Part shown: positions 1-13,500 of the stretch, piece by piece
Numbering within the stretch: the first letter of the stretch is position 1
Layout: every line of letters begins with the position of its first letter
Assembly: GCF_018687715.1 (NCBI RefSeq)
Contig: NC_056752.1
Coordinates: forward strand, 47,781,837 to 47,845,836
Direction: 5' to 3'
Source: Carya illinoinensis
Taxonomy: Eukaryota; Streptophyta; Magnoliopsida; Fagales; Juglandaceae
Length of the DNA: 64,000 nucleotides
The notes under the pieces: model-generated
What the model saw: only the letters and a program-made list of their open reading frames with translations
Told to the model about the DNA's origin: nothing
The model's database searches: none
Translations under genes and position numbers: made by a program

Positions 1-581
1 TCCTTACATGGCACAAAAGAAACATCTCAAGCCCATTTCATATAATCGATGTGTGCGTGTTTTGGACCCAATTCGGTCTTTTATATCACATGAGCTGTAA
101 ATAAATATCGGGCCTGTAGCCAATTCTGAAAAACAGCCCAATTCCGGAATCCAGTGAGTCAATCCCGAGTCCGAATCTCTGTCCAAAAACCCACAGCCGT
201 TGGATTTCTCTCGCCCTAAAAATAAAGTGCAAAGTCCTAAAAATAAGAAATCATTCTGCCGAACAACTTGAAACAACTCGTAGACGTTGAGGATCTAAAC
301 CCTAGCCGGCTCTCTACTGAGGTATGCTCTCTAGCACATGAAAAACTCTGTTTTCCTTTCTCTTGCTCTGCTTTCTTGGCATACCATTAGTTTGAGAAAA
401 CTCGGATATGGCTGTTTTACGCACGCGCACAACACTATGGGCTGTGTTAAATTCTCTCATCTTCCAAATCGATTACTGGCTCTGAAATCTTTTTATGTGT
501 GTGAGAGATAAGTTGTCGTGTTTGCTTAAAAAGAAAAGGAAGGTAGAATATAACGTTTTAGTGTCTGGTTTTATTAGTGAG
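1..581 (+). promoter_or_regulatory. Promoter and 5'UTR region of the RRM gene
   Basis: No convincing gene is seen here. A 5'UTR exon probably ends at 321, where GAG is followed by a GTATGC donor. The leader intron would end at a TTATTAG acceptor (577) just before the ATG at 582, or at the GAG that abuts that ATG. Both splice choices are inferred from consensus only. An antisense open frame at 4-276 has no recognisable features. Confidence 0.4.
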
Positions 582-3500
582 ATGGGGATCAAGGCAAAGA
601 AAGTCATGAAGAAGAAATTGAAGAAGGCTTCTTCGCACTTCTCAGTTTCTGCGCGCAAAAATGAAGCTCCCGACTTCTTGGTATGCTGCTTATAACTTTG
701 ACATTCTATACTCCTGCTAATGTATTAATTTACCTTCTATTTAATCAAGTTACCTTATTTTTATTGACATATTAAAGCCTCTAGAAGGTGGTCCTGGGCG
801 TAAAATTCCTGAACAGAAACCACCTGAGGATAAAGTTACAGTTCTCTACATTGGTCGGATACCGCATGGGTTCTACGAGAAGGAAATGGAAGGTGTGATT
901 AGATTGTTATGTAATTTTAGATAAAGAAAAGTGAAGCATTTATATATTAGCAGTCATGTCCATGGAGTTGTCCATTTTTCTCTTCACTGATCAGGTCATT
1001 ACTTTCAGGTTTCTTTTCACAATTCGGTAAAATCAAGAGACTAAGAATTGCACGGAATAAAAAGGTTAGGTACCCGGGTTTATATGTAAACGGTTTTCTT
1101 GTAGCTACTAGCTTTTATAGTTGTGCATCTATGCATTTTTTTTTTTTTATCAAACATATTAATGTGGATGTTCTTTGTATTTTTTATTGTTTTCATTTTT
1201 CTTTTGTTCTTGGCATCTCACATCCAAGTTTGTCTTGTTAATTTTGGGGAGGGGGTTGGGGATTAACTTAGAAGTTGGATTGACCTTTTTCTATTCTTGA
1301 ATTTATGTGAATGGACCTTTATAAGAAGTTGGAGTGGCCTTTTGTTTATTCCTTCCTTCCTGTGGTTGGCAATTAGGGGTGATTGCTGTGGGGGCTTTTG
1401 AGTTCATTTGTTTGTAAGATTGTTATGTTGTCATTTCCCTCTCTTTGGCATTGCTGTGCCGGCTCATGGATTTTAATCTGAGCTAGAGCATAAGGAGTTC
1501 GTAAGAAATTTGGCTAGGATAGATAAATCTTGTCTTGCATATGCCTTGCTCAAGAAGGTAGATTTTAATTTTGGATGCTGAATTGGGAAGGATGGAGAAT
1601 TGGGTAGGAATGGATAGGGGTCATAGTGGGTAGTGAGCTCTATTGGGTCCCCTGGGTCGCACCTTGTTGCCATGGAGTTAATGCTTTGATTATAGGTCCC
1701 GGTTTAAGCTGTAGTTAGAGGGATTTTGTTTGTCTTAAGGAAGATCATTTCACTCCAGCCGCTTAGAATGCAACATGCCAGGTTGACTTTGGTTTTAAAC
1801 ACTTCAAATGGTGAATTTCTAAATTTCCAGATGATACATTTCTTGTAATTAAAGCTGTTCCAAGAAATAAGTCAGTTGCTGAAAACAGATTTTCTGTTGT
1901 CATTCCAAAGATTCTTGATTATCTAGTGAGGTCTTCCAGTTTTTCTGCTGCTTAGACTGACAGTTATTGAATAGGTGAGATCCCCGTATATAAAAAAATA
2001 AGAATGAGATCATGATAGAAAATTGTTGAAACACTAGAGGCCTCGCCTGTGATTAAGTTTCAGATTCGCACATGTGCGAGCTAAACTAATGGTTTATTTA
2101 TTTATTTATTTTTATTTTTTATAATTTTTTACTTTCTATAAAAATACTAATGGTTTTTTATGTTTATTTGTTCAATTAAAATTTTTTGTTCTATGTTTGT
2201 GGCGTTAACTCTTCTGTTTCTCTTAATTTTATGTTTCATAGACAGGAAAATCAAAGCATTTTGGCTTCATCGAGTTTGAGTCTCCTGAGGTTATAATGAT
2301 CACCTTTTTACTACCTCCATCATCATCATTTCCTTTTATTCTGTCTATCCTAAGATTCCTTTTCGGCATGCAGGTGGCCAAAATTGTTGCTGATTGTATG
2401 CATAATCAGCTATTGTTTGAGCACCTTTTGCAGGTCTACCCTATTCCTTCAGAGCACGTTCATCCAAAATTGTAAGCAGCTAGTTAATATACAATGATTT
2501 TGTAGCGGTCTATTTTATAGCCAAGTTGTTCGCATCTCTATGTTAAAAAAACTATTGTAGAATATTGATTCAAGCCTGATACAAGCTTTGTGAATGGTGT
2601 ACGTTACACTGAAAGAGAAATAATAAAACATACGAGGGAAGTAGCAGAAGGGTTGAGCCACTTGCATAACTTTGTTCTTATTCATGCAATGAAAGTTGAA
2701 GGAAATTATTCTTCATCCTTGTGGAGGAGTGTTGTTCTTGACTTTTTGTTGTAGATTTTATCTATTTTGGGAAAATAATTTGCTGTGGTCTTATCATAGC
2801 ATTCTGTATGATAACTTATGTCCGTGTTTACCTACTTTCATACCCATGTAATGAGCTAGGGAGGTTGTGGTACATTTTATGGTTTCCTTAGCTCATCCTC
2901 CTAATGATACAAAATTATAAACAGTAGACACAAACCAAGGTTACAAGTACTTTCTGGTACATTTTCTTCTGGTGAAATCATTAGAGAAAAGTTAGAAGAC
3001 TTATAGTCAGATACTTACTAGTCTGGTGTCAAGGATTATCTTTTTCTCTGTAAGTAATAATCGTCCTAATTAAAAAACATTTTAGGTGCTGGCATCAATG
3101 ATAAAACAATGCACCAGGCTGTGTTTCTGTTGTAATTTTTCTGGATGTGGTAAAATTCACTTCCTTCATTATGGCAACTAATCTGGGTAAAGCTGTAGGG
3201 AGGTGGTGGAAATAAGGGTACGGATGGAAGTGTCTTGAAGTATGTTGTGGAGCACGTTTTTAATATGTACTTTACTGATGAGTTTAGTTGCTAACTTGAT
3301 ACATGTATGTGCATGTTGGAAACAGTGGCCTTTATATTTCTTACTTCGCTACTCAATACTTTTGCCTTTTGCCAATGCATTACGGATCATTTATTTTATG
3401 TCATTCTATTATTCTGATAGGTGGAGGGGTTTTAATTACCGATACAAGCCAGTCGACCGGGTTCAAATTGAACGAAAGCTGCAAAATAAGGTAGCCAGCT

Positions 3501-3885
3501 GTAAGGGGATAATCTCTGGAAGCTTTATTGTTTTTATTTCTAAAAATGGCTATTGAACTTTTCACTGTTCTGTGTTGATTGCTCAGGAAAGAACATTGGA
3601 AGAACAGAACAAGTTTGTAGAGAACATCATGAAGCGAGATCTAAAACGGCAAAAGAGAATAGAGGCTGCTGGCATTGAATATGAATGCCCAGAAATTGTA
3701 AGCACTACACCTTTATCTTAATCTGCTGTGGCATAAATTCTTAAAACAAATAGAACTCGAGAAAAAGTATCATCCAGTCTCCCTGCTGATTTGAGGTTGA
3801 TTTTGTTTTTGCTCCGTATTGTGATATTTCGCAGGTGGGTATCATCCAGCCTGCTCCAAAGAAGATAAAGTTTGCCGATGACTAG
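582..3885 (+). CDS. RRM-containing nucleolar protein, NIFK (MKI67 FHA-interacting)-like, 215 aa
   Basis: Eight exons join in frame: 582-680, 778-892, 1009-1064, 2242-2289, 2374-2471, 3421-3490, 3587-3697 and 3835-3885 (648 nt with stop). All junctions are GT-AG. The product starts with a lysine-rich basic stretch (residues 2-15), then one RRM whose RNP2 is LYIGRI (56-61) and whose RNP1 is KHFGFIEF (95-102). A WRG...Y motif follows in exon 6, then a charged helical tail and a short PAPKKIKF basic C-terminus that could act as a nuclear signal. This layout and length fit the plant NIFK/Nop15 group, nucleolar RNA-binding proteins of pre-60S rRNA processing. The ATG at 582 was chosen because MGIKAKK matches the family's short basic start; an upstream in-frame ATG at 495 would add 29 unrelated residues. 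Expression and nucleolar location are inferred from the family. Confidence 0.93.
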
Positions 3886-5958
3886 GCATGATACCTTGGT
3901 AAAGTTTCGTGCTTTTTTATTTTTTTATTTATTTTTAGAGACCCCACATGATGAGATTTGATTATTATTATTATTATTGTTATTATTATTTTCCTTTAAT
4001 CTTGATAAGTAAACAAGATGGCTGTGTTCTCATCCTGTCATTGTAGATTGATTTTAGGACACGGAGAAGTGGTGCACAAGAAGAGTTATTACGAAGATCA
4101 AACGAGTCGATCTTTATCTCATTTTGAAACGGCTTTCTGGAAACCCGAAGTTCTCCGGCCTTGCATCCTTGAGAAATCCTTCGAAGCTTGCTTTTTATGA
4201 CTTTGTTCTTGTAAGATCCTTTTTTACGTTGGCTAATTACTGTTAAGGAGTCTGGATGTAGAATATGTTACTTATGATAGAAATTTCCATTCAGTTTTAA
4301 AAAATAAAAAGCTCCAAAACCGCACCTTCAGCAGCAGCGTAATAATCCAAGAAACTGGTGGGTTGTCCAGACCGCAAAGATTACCCAGAAAGTTGTTGCT
4401 TGAACCTTTTTAGACTTTCGTCCTTGTTTTGACGAATCTAAAGAGAGTGGCTCTGCCGCACACACGGGGATCCCGCCAAGTTCTTTTTTGTTTTGTAATA
4501 ATTCTTTGAACACTTTTAAATAATTTACAAAAATAAAAACAATTCACAGTTAAAAAAAATAATAATAATAGTGGGGATCCCCCACTGTAAGAGCAGCATT
4601 TCTCATCTAAAAAGAGATATTACAAACTGAACCGAGAGATCTTAAGCTTTGTTTGGACTAAGAAAATATTTTAACTTATCTAATTATTATAATTTTTTAT
4701 AAATTTATAAATAAAGTATAATAAATAGTTTAATTTTTATTAATTTTAAAATAAAAATAAAAAATAATATTTGATCTGTTATTTAAAGCTTTCTATTATT
4801 TCAAAAACAGCTGTAGTAGAGAGAAAAAGTTAAACCATTTATTTTTTCTATTTTTAGAAAAAGCGTAAATATAGCAAGTATTTATAAGTTTATTGTTGTA
4901 CAGAAGAAACGTAATCAGTCCCGATGGTTTCCTCCGAAAGTATCGAAAGGGAAGTGGCTACGATTTAAAGTATCCTTCTCATGATATTCTATGATATAAA
5001 ACTCTTAAAAATCTCCGTAATTTAAAATTTTCATCTTTTAACTTTTATTAATTTTTCAAGCAAACACTAAATGATTTATATATATAATTTATTATTTTTA
5101 CTATTATAAAAACATGTGTATTTACTGATAAGACAAATACTCATGCATTTAATGAATTTTAAACGGTTGAACATTTTAAAAGTTTGAATATTACACAACT
5201 TATACGTGCAATGTTAAATCTTTTTATTTGAGTGATATTTAAAAATAAAATCTTTAAAAATATTTAAAATAATTAAAAAAGTCAGCGCTATAAATGCGTC
5301 CTTTATACTTGTGTTTACATATAAATGTATAAGTTGCTTTTAGATGCTGCTGAATTGCCACGTGAGATGAGAGGTTTGTACAGGTTTGACAAAATGGGTA
5401 TGGTTTATCGTTTATAATTTTTAGATTTGTTAGTTATTGGGTTTAAGTTTTATTTTATAAAGGAAAGGTTTTATTATTCTAAGATTTTTTTTGAGAAAAA
5501 TTATTTTTATCAGTTATTATTTATCATTATACACCACATATTTTATAAAAAATATTTATATATTCTATAAAAAGTACCTCTACATCTTATCAAAAATTTA
5601 TAAATATGTAATGTGAAAGTAAATAGTGACTGATGCATATCACTTTAGGGTTACAAGTGAGGTTTAATTTAAAAATAAAAATTACATATATCTATTTTTA
5701 AGTGGATGGTGCTATACCAATGACTGAGAACGACAATTTTTTTGAATCATTTTAAAAATTTTTTTTAAATATTTTTAAAAAATATTTTCTTTATTATCAA
5801 ATAAAAAGACCAACTAATCAATGAGAATTCTCGATAGCCATGCCGAGAGGTATTTTCCTTTTTCAATTTAGATATAATCATTATTAATTATAAAATTTGT
5901 TCTTATCTATAAATATTTTGTTGTTATTATTAATATTAAATTATTATTATTATTATTT
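3886..5958. other. 3'UTR and AT-rich spacer between the RRM gene and DET1
   Basis: The first 300-400 bases are probably the 3'UTR of the RRM gene. From about 4640 the sequence becomes very AT-rich with short inverted runs. 4648-4800 resembles the dispersed MITE family seen at 27504 and 63754 (GTTTGGAC start, TTTTAACTTATC). I found no coding region; the short open frame at 4018-4200 is not conserved-looking. Confidence 0.5.
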
Positions 5959-6101
5959 TGAGAAGACTAAGGAGATGGCTCCTGCGGTCCCACGTCAGTC
6001 GCCAACCCTGTGGTCTCTGTGCACTCTGGCACCACCTCCTCCTCCGCTTGCTGTCTCTCTTTTCATCCCATTCTCCAACACTTCCTCCTTGCTTCCGACG
6101 G
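5959..6101 (+). promoter_or_regulatory. Probable first untranslated exon of DET1
   Basis: A CT-rich, GC-richer stretch contains a CCACGTCA motif (ACGT core) near 5989. It ends in a good splice donor (GACGG followed by GTAAGC, exon end 6101). Its position and composition fit a 5'UTR exon of the downstream DET1 gene. It contains an ATG at about 5974 that would be upstream of the coding start if transcribed. The transcription start cannot be placed from sequence alone. Confidence 0.4.
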
Positions 6102-6678
6102 GTAAGCAATTCTCTCTCTCTCTCTCTCTCTCACATGATACAACATGATGTAACGCCCATGGTACTTGGGTCGGCCGAGGATTATACCGACTTATGATTT
6201 AATTACTCATATATGTGCTAAAGTAGCAATGACATATGGTTGCAACTCTTCAATGTCTTCATGCATATTACGATCCTCTTCCATTTTCCTTTGCTTGGTC
6301 TGTATAGTTTGGTTTCCGTATTGGGTTTGTGCTCATTTGCATTTATTTTAACGTTACGATTTTTTCGCGATGCTTTGGGCCACTTGGAAGAATTTGAAAG
6401 TAGAAAAGAAGAGATCAAAATTTTCTTGTCTCGTTTTTTCATTTAAAAACGGAACGAAAAGAAAAGAACCCGCGGCATTCTTGTCGATGTCTTAATTTTC
6501 TGGTGATAAAAGAGGGTTCTCCTTTTTGTATCTGTACTCTTTTGTTTTACATTCTTGTCCCTCTTTTTTTCAATCAATCATTTGGTTGGGGTGTGGGGTT
6601 GGTTAATGAGGTTAGCACTGAATCACAGTGGCTCCTACTGACTTCCCTTGTTTGATATGTTTATTTGTTTTGATCCAG

Positions 6679-7009
6679 ATGGCAGCAACAATCGAACCGT
6701 TCTCTTGTGCTTTGAAAAGAAATAAAACTCAAACGTCTGGTATGTTTAAGTACTAATGGAGTCATTAGATGGCTGTTTGTGAGGCTACTGCTTTGAATCT
6801 AGTGTCTGATATATATATATATATATATATTTACATATACTCATAAATTCATGTGTAGTAATGCTTTTATAAATCCTCTACACCATACACTGATTACGTG
6901 ACATAATTTGATTTGAAAGATAAATTTTAAAATTTGAATCTTACAAATCAAATCTTACCATTTAAGTGATGTGGATAGTGTGCTCTATACACTGGCTTGA
7001 GAGTAGAAT

Positions 7010-7069
<60 letters not shown>

Positions 7070-7498
7070 GTAAATGTGCGTGTGTGTACTTGTCGGAATT
7101 TGATTTCTTCAAATGACCTCAGATCATTCATTTTGCAAATAATTCTATTGTATTTTTTGGAAGGATTCCATTAAGTGGCTTAAAAGATCTTTTTGTTAAC
7201 TGGGGTATATTTCTTCCATGGATGTATCAACCAATGTTGGTTTCATGATCCATATTATGATACATCCTGGGATCATCACCTATTTGGGAGAATTTTCTAG
7301 TATTATTGGTTCCTAGTCAATACAGTAACTGGACTGCAAATTTGATATCAGTCCTTAGTAAGGAAATTCATATCTACAATGGGTCTTGGTTATCCAATAG
7401 CTACTCCCAAAGTAATGCTTCCAATAAATGGTTAACCTATAGGCATTTTCGTATCCTGGCTTCCAGGGGAGATGTTGATGGAATTTGTGCATCAGTAG
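6679..7498 (+). other. Candidate upstream ORF in the spliced DET1 leader, 30 codons
   Basis: A consensus acceptor (GATCCAG) places an exon at 6679-6739 that begins exactly with ATG and ends at a GTATGT donor. A second acceptor (TTCCAG) opens the next exon at 7467. Joining them gives one in-frame 30-codon reading frame that ends with TAG at 7496-7498. That leaves only TA before the DET1 ATG at 7501. Such a uORF would be expected to limit DET1 translation. The splice pattern is inferred and the peptide matches nothing I know. Confidence 0.4.
6811..7068. repeat. Microsatellites (TA)n and (TC)17(TA)11 in the DET1 leader
   Basis: A (TA)n run lies at about 6811-6830. A compound (TC)17 at 7013-7046, followed directly by (TA)11 at 7047-7068, lies in the inferred intron before the DET1 start codon. 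Confidence 0.9.
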
Positions 7499-7500
7499 TA

Positions 7501-10500
7501 ATGTTTAGGAGAAGCAACATCACTGCAAGGATTTTTCAGCGCCAAATCTGCACTCCTGCTCCTGGAACTAGTGTATTTTCTTCTTACCCTAGCCATTTGT
7601 TATTTTGTATAATTCCATTTGTGGACTTTCGGCACTTCGATTATCTTGATCATTTATAGTTCTTACTTCTATTGACTAGCTGTAGTCACTAGTTAATGAT
7701 TTGAATGTACAATGACGGATTGAAGATGATCTTCTGTGAGCTTGGAGTCATCTTTTCCGTTGGCTGAGTTATTAAACTCAGGCTTTCCTTGGGTCTATTT
7801 GTATTGAAAGTTTTTCTTATTTTGAATTTTGGTAATTTGGACCTCTGTCTCTATCGATGGTAACAATCAAAAGCTTAAGCTACTACAAAGTGGGCCAATG
7901 TCATGGACATGGTAACATTAACACTACCCCTCATGTTTAGGACCACGCGGTAGCGATGATCCAACTGTAGAGGACTTGCACCGTATGTAACAGAAAAAAC
8001 TAATGAATAGGATATATATATTTTTTGGTAAGTACTAATGAATAGGATATATAAAGGCTTGAACAAAGAACCTTGTACAAAAAGAAAGCTTTGATACCAC
8101 CTCTCACATCCAAGCTCAACAGAATTAGAGCCTAGCTGGAACTTAGACAAACCGCAGCAAACTGGCCCAATTCATTTAACCAATTACAGAGGAAATTTTG
8201 TCCAGCACTTGAGGTATGAGAAAAAACAAACAGGCTCTATACCATATGAAGCATCCTATCAAAACCTTAAGCTATTAGGAAATGGGCCAGAAATGTATAT
8301 CAACCTCACAGAGACATTAAACATTAATGTTTGTTTTTTCTTCTTGAAGAACACCCTTCTCTTTTTATGTATCAGAAAAATGAAGAAAGAACACCCTTCT
8401 CATTTCTTGTGTTTTCCATCTTATCATGGATTACATTTTTTTAATGAATAAAATAAAGATTTATTAATTATGAAAGAGGATGTTACCCCCAACTTACAGG
8501 GATACAAGAGATATTATGGAGTACATGTTCTAACCATAACACAAAATCAATATGGTTTCTGCAAAAACTAAAATATTACTGGAGAAGAAAAAATATTCTT
8601 ACAGTCCTGAATATTGGGGAAGGTGCTTATATGTCGTGTTATTTATTAAAACCTCGTTTTCTATTTGCAAACAGCTTGCCAGAAATCATTTCAATTATAC
8701 AATGCAAAACCCAAATCATACTATGCTGCTTGCAGGTCCATTGTGCAAGGCGATTTTATGAGAATTTAGTCCCAAGTTGTACCATATTTGATGTCGAATG
8801 CCCAGACCAATCATTCTGCAAATTTACTGATGATGGCCAATACCTAATAAGTTTCAGCAGAAACCAACAGAATCTGATCGTTTACAGACCAACATGGCTT
8901 TCATTTTCATGCAAAGAAGAAGATTGTGATGCTTTTGATCTCCCTCCAAAAGCAAAGAGATTTGAAAGTTTCTTCACACGGTTATATAGTGTATCGCTTG
9001 CTTCCTCCAATGCAGTCATATGCAAAGACTTCTTCCTTTACATGGAGGGTAACCATTATGGAATATTTGCTACTTCTACTTTACCAATTCATGAGCCGCC
9101 TGCTACCGGTGGAGCTATTCAGGGAATCCCTTATATAGAAAAGATAACCTTTCATCTAATAAGGTACATCACTGGTTCTATATATTTACAAGAGACTAAC
9201 ATGTAGAAGTTCTAATTCATTTGTAGAGGTTGCTTCATGCCTTTTTTAATCCATATTCTCTGATATAATTAGATTGGAAGATGGATTCGTATTGGACGAG
9301 AAGATCCTTCACAATGATTTTGTTAATCTGACCCATAACATGGGTGTCTTCTTGTATGATGATTTATTAGCAATTGTGTCGCTTCGCAATCAAACAATAC
9401 ACATTCTCCAAATTAGAGACTCGGGGAACCTCGTAGATGTACGAACTATTGGGGAATTCTGTCATGAAGATGATGAACTTTTTCTCAATTCAAATGCTCA
9501 GGCAAGTGTCATTTATTTTGAAGCTTTTAGTGTGACTTCACTAAGCTTCAACGAGCATTCTACAGGTTGGCTTTGGCTTTACACTTAGACTTCTTAGAAT
9601 TATTGAAAAAGCATTACCTTTGGTAGGGTAGAAAGGGACAAACTATTACTTCAGTTTAGAAGTTTTGTCTGATTTGATGGGGAAAAAAGAATATTTTTTT
9701 AAGGTTTTTGTCTCATAGGGAGATCTACACGTACACAAAATTCTTTCTGCTATCTTTGGATATAGAAGTAGGAGGGAAAACAAGGTTGGCTGCTAAATGT
9801 CTATAAACGTTTACAATTGTGTGCTCTTCATAAAAGATAGTTAGCCGTTTATTCAATCATTAATCTTATACTCATTTGGGTTATCATTTAATTTTTGGGG
9901 AGCATATAAAATATAATTGGGTGGTGGGAGGAGAGATGGAATCTACCCTTACACAGGAATTATTATTTATTATTATTTGAGACATAGAACACTACCCTTG
10001 CACAATAATTATTATTTTCTTATTATGCCTCCAGTTAGTTAGTGATGTTTTTTTATGTCTTGGTTGGTTGGTTTCATCGACATGCTTGCTGTTATGGTTA
10101 AGTTCTCAGATTTCATTGTTACTAGGTGTTCTCTACCCCCTATCATTTTCATTTCAATCAACACAGTGAATAATTACTTTTTCTCATGCGTCATGTGTGG
10201 AGCTTTGAATTGACAGTTCAGCTATTAATGGCAGTGCTTGGCATTTCCTGACAAAAGTAAACTGCATCAGTTGCCCAGGATCAATGTTCAGAATGGTTTA
10301 CAGCATAGCCAGCCTAATCTAGAAGATTCTTTTCTGACCGGCATCAAACAACGCCTTCTTTCATTCATATTTCAAGGAATATGGAATGAAGAAAAGGACC
10401 ATACCTTGGTCGGTTTTCTTGCTTTCTGTTCTATTTTGTTTTTTATTTTCAGAATATCTTTTGTGGATTAACCTATAAGAAAAAATGATTCTCTTATGCA

Positions 10501-13500
10501 GATTATCTCATTGTAAGCATTGTTTCAGTCATCTGTGAACAAGATAGGCTGTTTTCAAATCTCTATATCTACTTTCTTTCATTTTACCATTTAATGTAAA
10601 CTTATCAAGCTTTATCCCACTGGCAAATTCAACTATTTCTTCCATCATCATTGATTTGAAAGTAGTGGTTTTTTTGTTTCTTAATAGCTGATCACTAACT
10701 TTGAGTCTAGTATGCATTCTAAACCTTACTATATGGTTTGATTTGTCAATGGTCCATATAAAGAGTCCTATAAATGTTTGGTTGAGTTCTCATTTGTCAA
10801 AAATTAGCATGACATAATCTAATAAGATAAAGGTTGAAGGGTTTTATTAAATCAACCGTAATGGTTTCCAAAGGAGCAATAACCAGTAGTGCATTTGATG
10901 GGCAGACTAGTGCTGAACTTGAGGGTGGGTCTCCACCAACTTCTCACATGAGGAAAGGTGTTTGATGTAGAAAGTCGTGATCAAATTTAGGAAATATTTA
11001 AAGAAAATTCATTTGGAGTGAAAACTAAATAGGTTGATATTTTTACTAGGAGCTGAACTATGTGATTAAAAAATCACCTTTTAGAAAGAAATGAAGTTAA
11101 ATCAATTGACTGGGATTGAAGACGAAAACAAAGAGAGAAAAATACTTTTGTTGTATATTCATTGATTGCTTTCGGACGATACATATACATACAATGGCTA
11201 TTATATCCTCATAACATACACTAATTACAACTATGTATTCTAACACTCCCTCTCAAGCTGGGGCAGATATATCATATAAACCTAGCTTGGAACAAAAAAG
11301 CTTTAGCTGACTATAACACAGTGGTTTGGTAAACACATCTGCAAGTTGATCAGCAGAGCTCACAACGGGTGTAGAAATGTCATTACTGAATATCTTATCT
11401 CGAATGAAGTGATAATCAATCTCAATGTGCTTAGTCCTCTCATGGAACACAGGATTAGACGCAATATGCACTTTCGCTTGATTATCACAAAATAACTGAA
11501 GAGGGATAGGAACTGGAAACCCAATCTCCTGAAGAGTGTTCCAACCATGTCAGCTCACTAGCAGTGTGAGCCATTGCTCTGTATTCAGCCTCTGCACTAG
11601 ATCGAGCTATTACTGTTTACTTCTTACTCTTCCATGTAACCAAGTTACCTCTCACAAAGATACAATATCTAGTAGTCAATCTTCTATCTAAAGGAGATCC
11701 TGCCCAATCAGCATCTGAAAAAGCTTCAATTCTAAGATGTCCATTGGTCTATACCATAATCCAAGGCCAAGGGCTCGCTTAAGATACCGAAGAATATGGA
11801 TTACAGAATCCCAATGTGAGACCCTAGGCATTTGTAGAAATTGGCTCAATATAGTCACTGCATAAGCAATATCAAGTCTTGTGATAGATTAGATAATTTA
11901 ATTTTCCAACAAGTCTTTGATACCGACCTAGATCTTCAAACCCTCTTTCAAGATTTTGCGATTTAGATCCATAGGAGTGTCAATAGGCCGTGCACCCAAC
12001 ATGCCAGTTTCTTTCACAAGATCAAATACATATTTTCTCTAAGATAGGTTAATACATTTTTTAGATCTACCGACTTCAATTTCAAGAAAGTATCTAAGTT
12101 TGTCCAAGTCTTTTGTTTGAAACTGATCATGAAAATTGTTTTAGCCTGGTGATTCCAGCTGAGTCACTCCCAGTAATTACAATGTCATCTACATGTACAA
12201 CCAATAAAATATGACCTGCATCACTATGTAGATGAAATACCGAGTGGTTTGTTTGACATCTATGAAGACCAAATGAATATACAGTATCAGAGAACCTCCC
12301 AAACCATACTTGAGGAGATTGTTTCAAACCATATAATGCCTTTTTTGACTTGCACACAATACCTCGACACTCCCCCTGAGCAACAAACTCAGGTGGTTGC
12401 TCCATACACTTCCTCATTTAAGTCGCCATGTAGGAATGCATTTTTAATATTCAACTGAAATAAGGGCCAATCCAAATTAGTAGCAAGATAGATTAATATC
12501 TGAACATATGAAATTTTGGCAATAGGGGAGAAAGTCTCATCGTAGTCAATGCCATAAGTTTGAGTGTAACTCTTAACAACCAAGTGAGCTTTCAGTCATT
12601 CCATAGAACCATTAGGATGAAATTTGATTGTATATACCCATCTACAGCCAACAGGTTGTTTTCCCGGCGGTAGAGGAACAAGATCCTATGTCCCATTATG
12701 GTGAAGTACATCTATTTCATTTTCCATAGCTATTCTCCATCCTGGATTAGATAAAACATCTTAAACTGTCTTAGGAATAGAAAATTTTGAAAATTGAGAA
12801 GTAAAATATGCAAAAGATGGAGACAAGGCATGATAAAAGACATATTGGCTAATAGGATGCTGAGTAACACAAGAACGAGCACCTTTTCGGAGAGCAATAG
12901 GTGGAGATTCTGACGCACTAGGTAACTTAGGATCTGAAGACGAAGACAAAGTTGGTGGAGGCAGGGGAGCTGAGGGTTGTAATCGATGCGAGTACACCTG
13001 TAAAGGTACAAGAGAAGGCACTGAAGAGAGTTGGGTAACAGTGGGTGATTGTGGAGGAGAAATGTTAAGAGTAGGTAATGGAAGAGGATCACACTTAATA
13101 GCCGAAGACGTGTATGAAAAATAGGATATGGACTCAAAAAATGTGACATCAGCACTCGTGAAGTAACGTCTAAGAGCAGTACTATAGTAGCAATATCCTT
13201 TTTGAGTCCGGGAATAACCAACAAAAACACTTGGTAGCACGTGGATCAAGCTTATCAAAACCTAGGCCAAAGTTATGAACATAGTAAACACACCGAAAGA
13301 TTTTAGGATGAAGAGAAAAAGATAGCAATGAGGGAAACAAGATGAAGAAGGGAGAGGAACCATCGAGGATAGATTTGCATACGGTTGATAAGGTGACACG
13401 CAGTAAGAACACCATCACTCCATAAACTTTTACGAACATGCTTGTGCAGTAAAAATGCTCGGGTTACATCTAATAAATGGCGATTTTTGCGTTCAGCCAC

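Noticed and set aside
4018..4200. 60-codon ORF after the RRM gene
   Set aside because: It falls in the probable 3'UTR of the RRM gene and has no recognisable features.
7306..7659. 117-codon ORF spanning DET1 exon 1
   Set aside because: Only the part from 7501 to 7572 matches DET1. The rest lies in the upstream leader and the following intron, read in the same frame.
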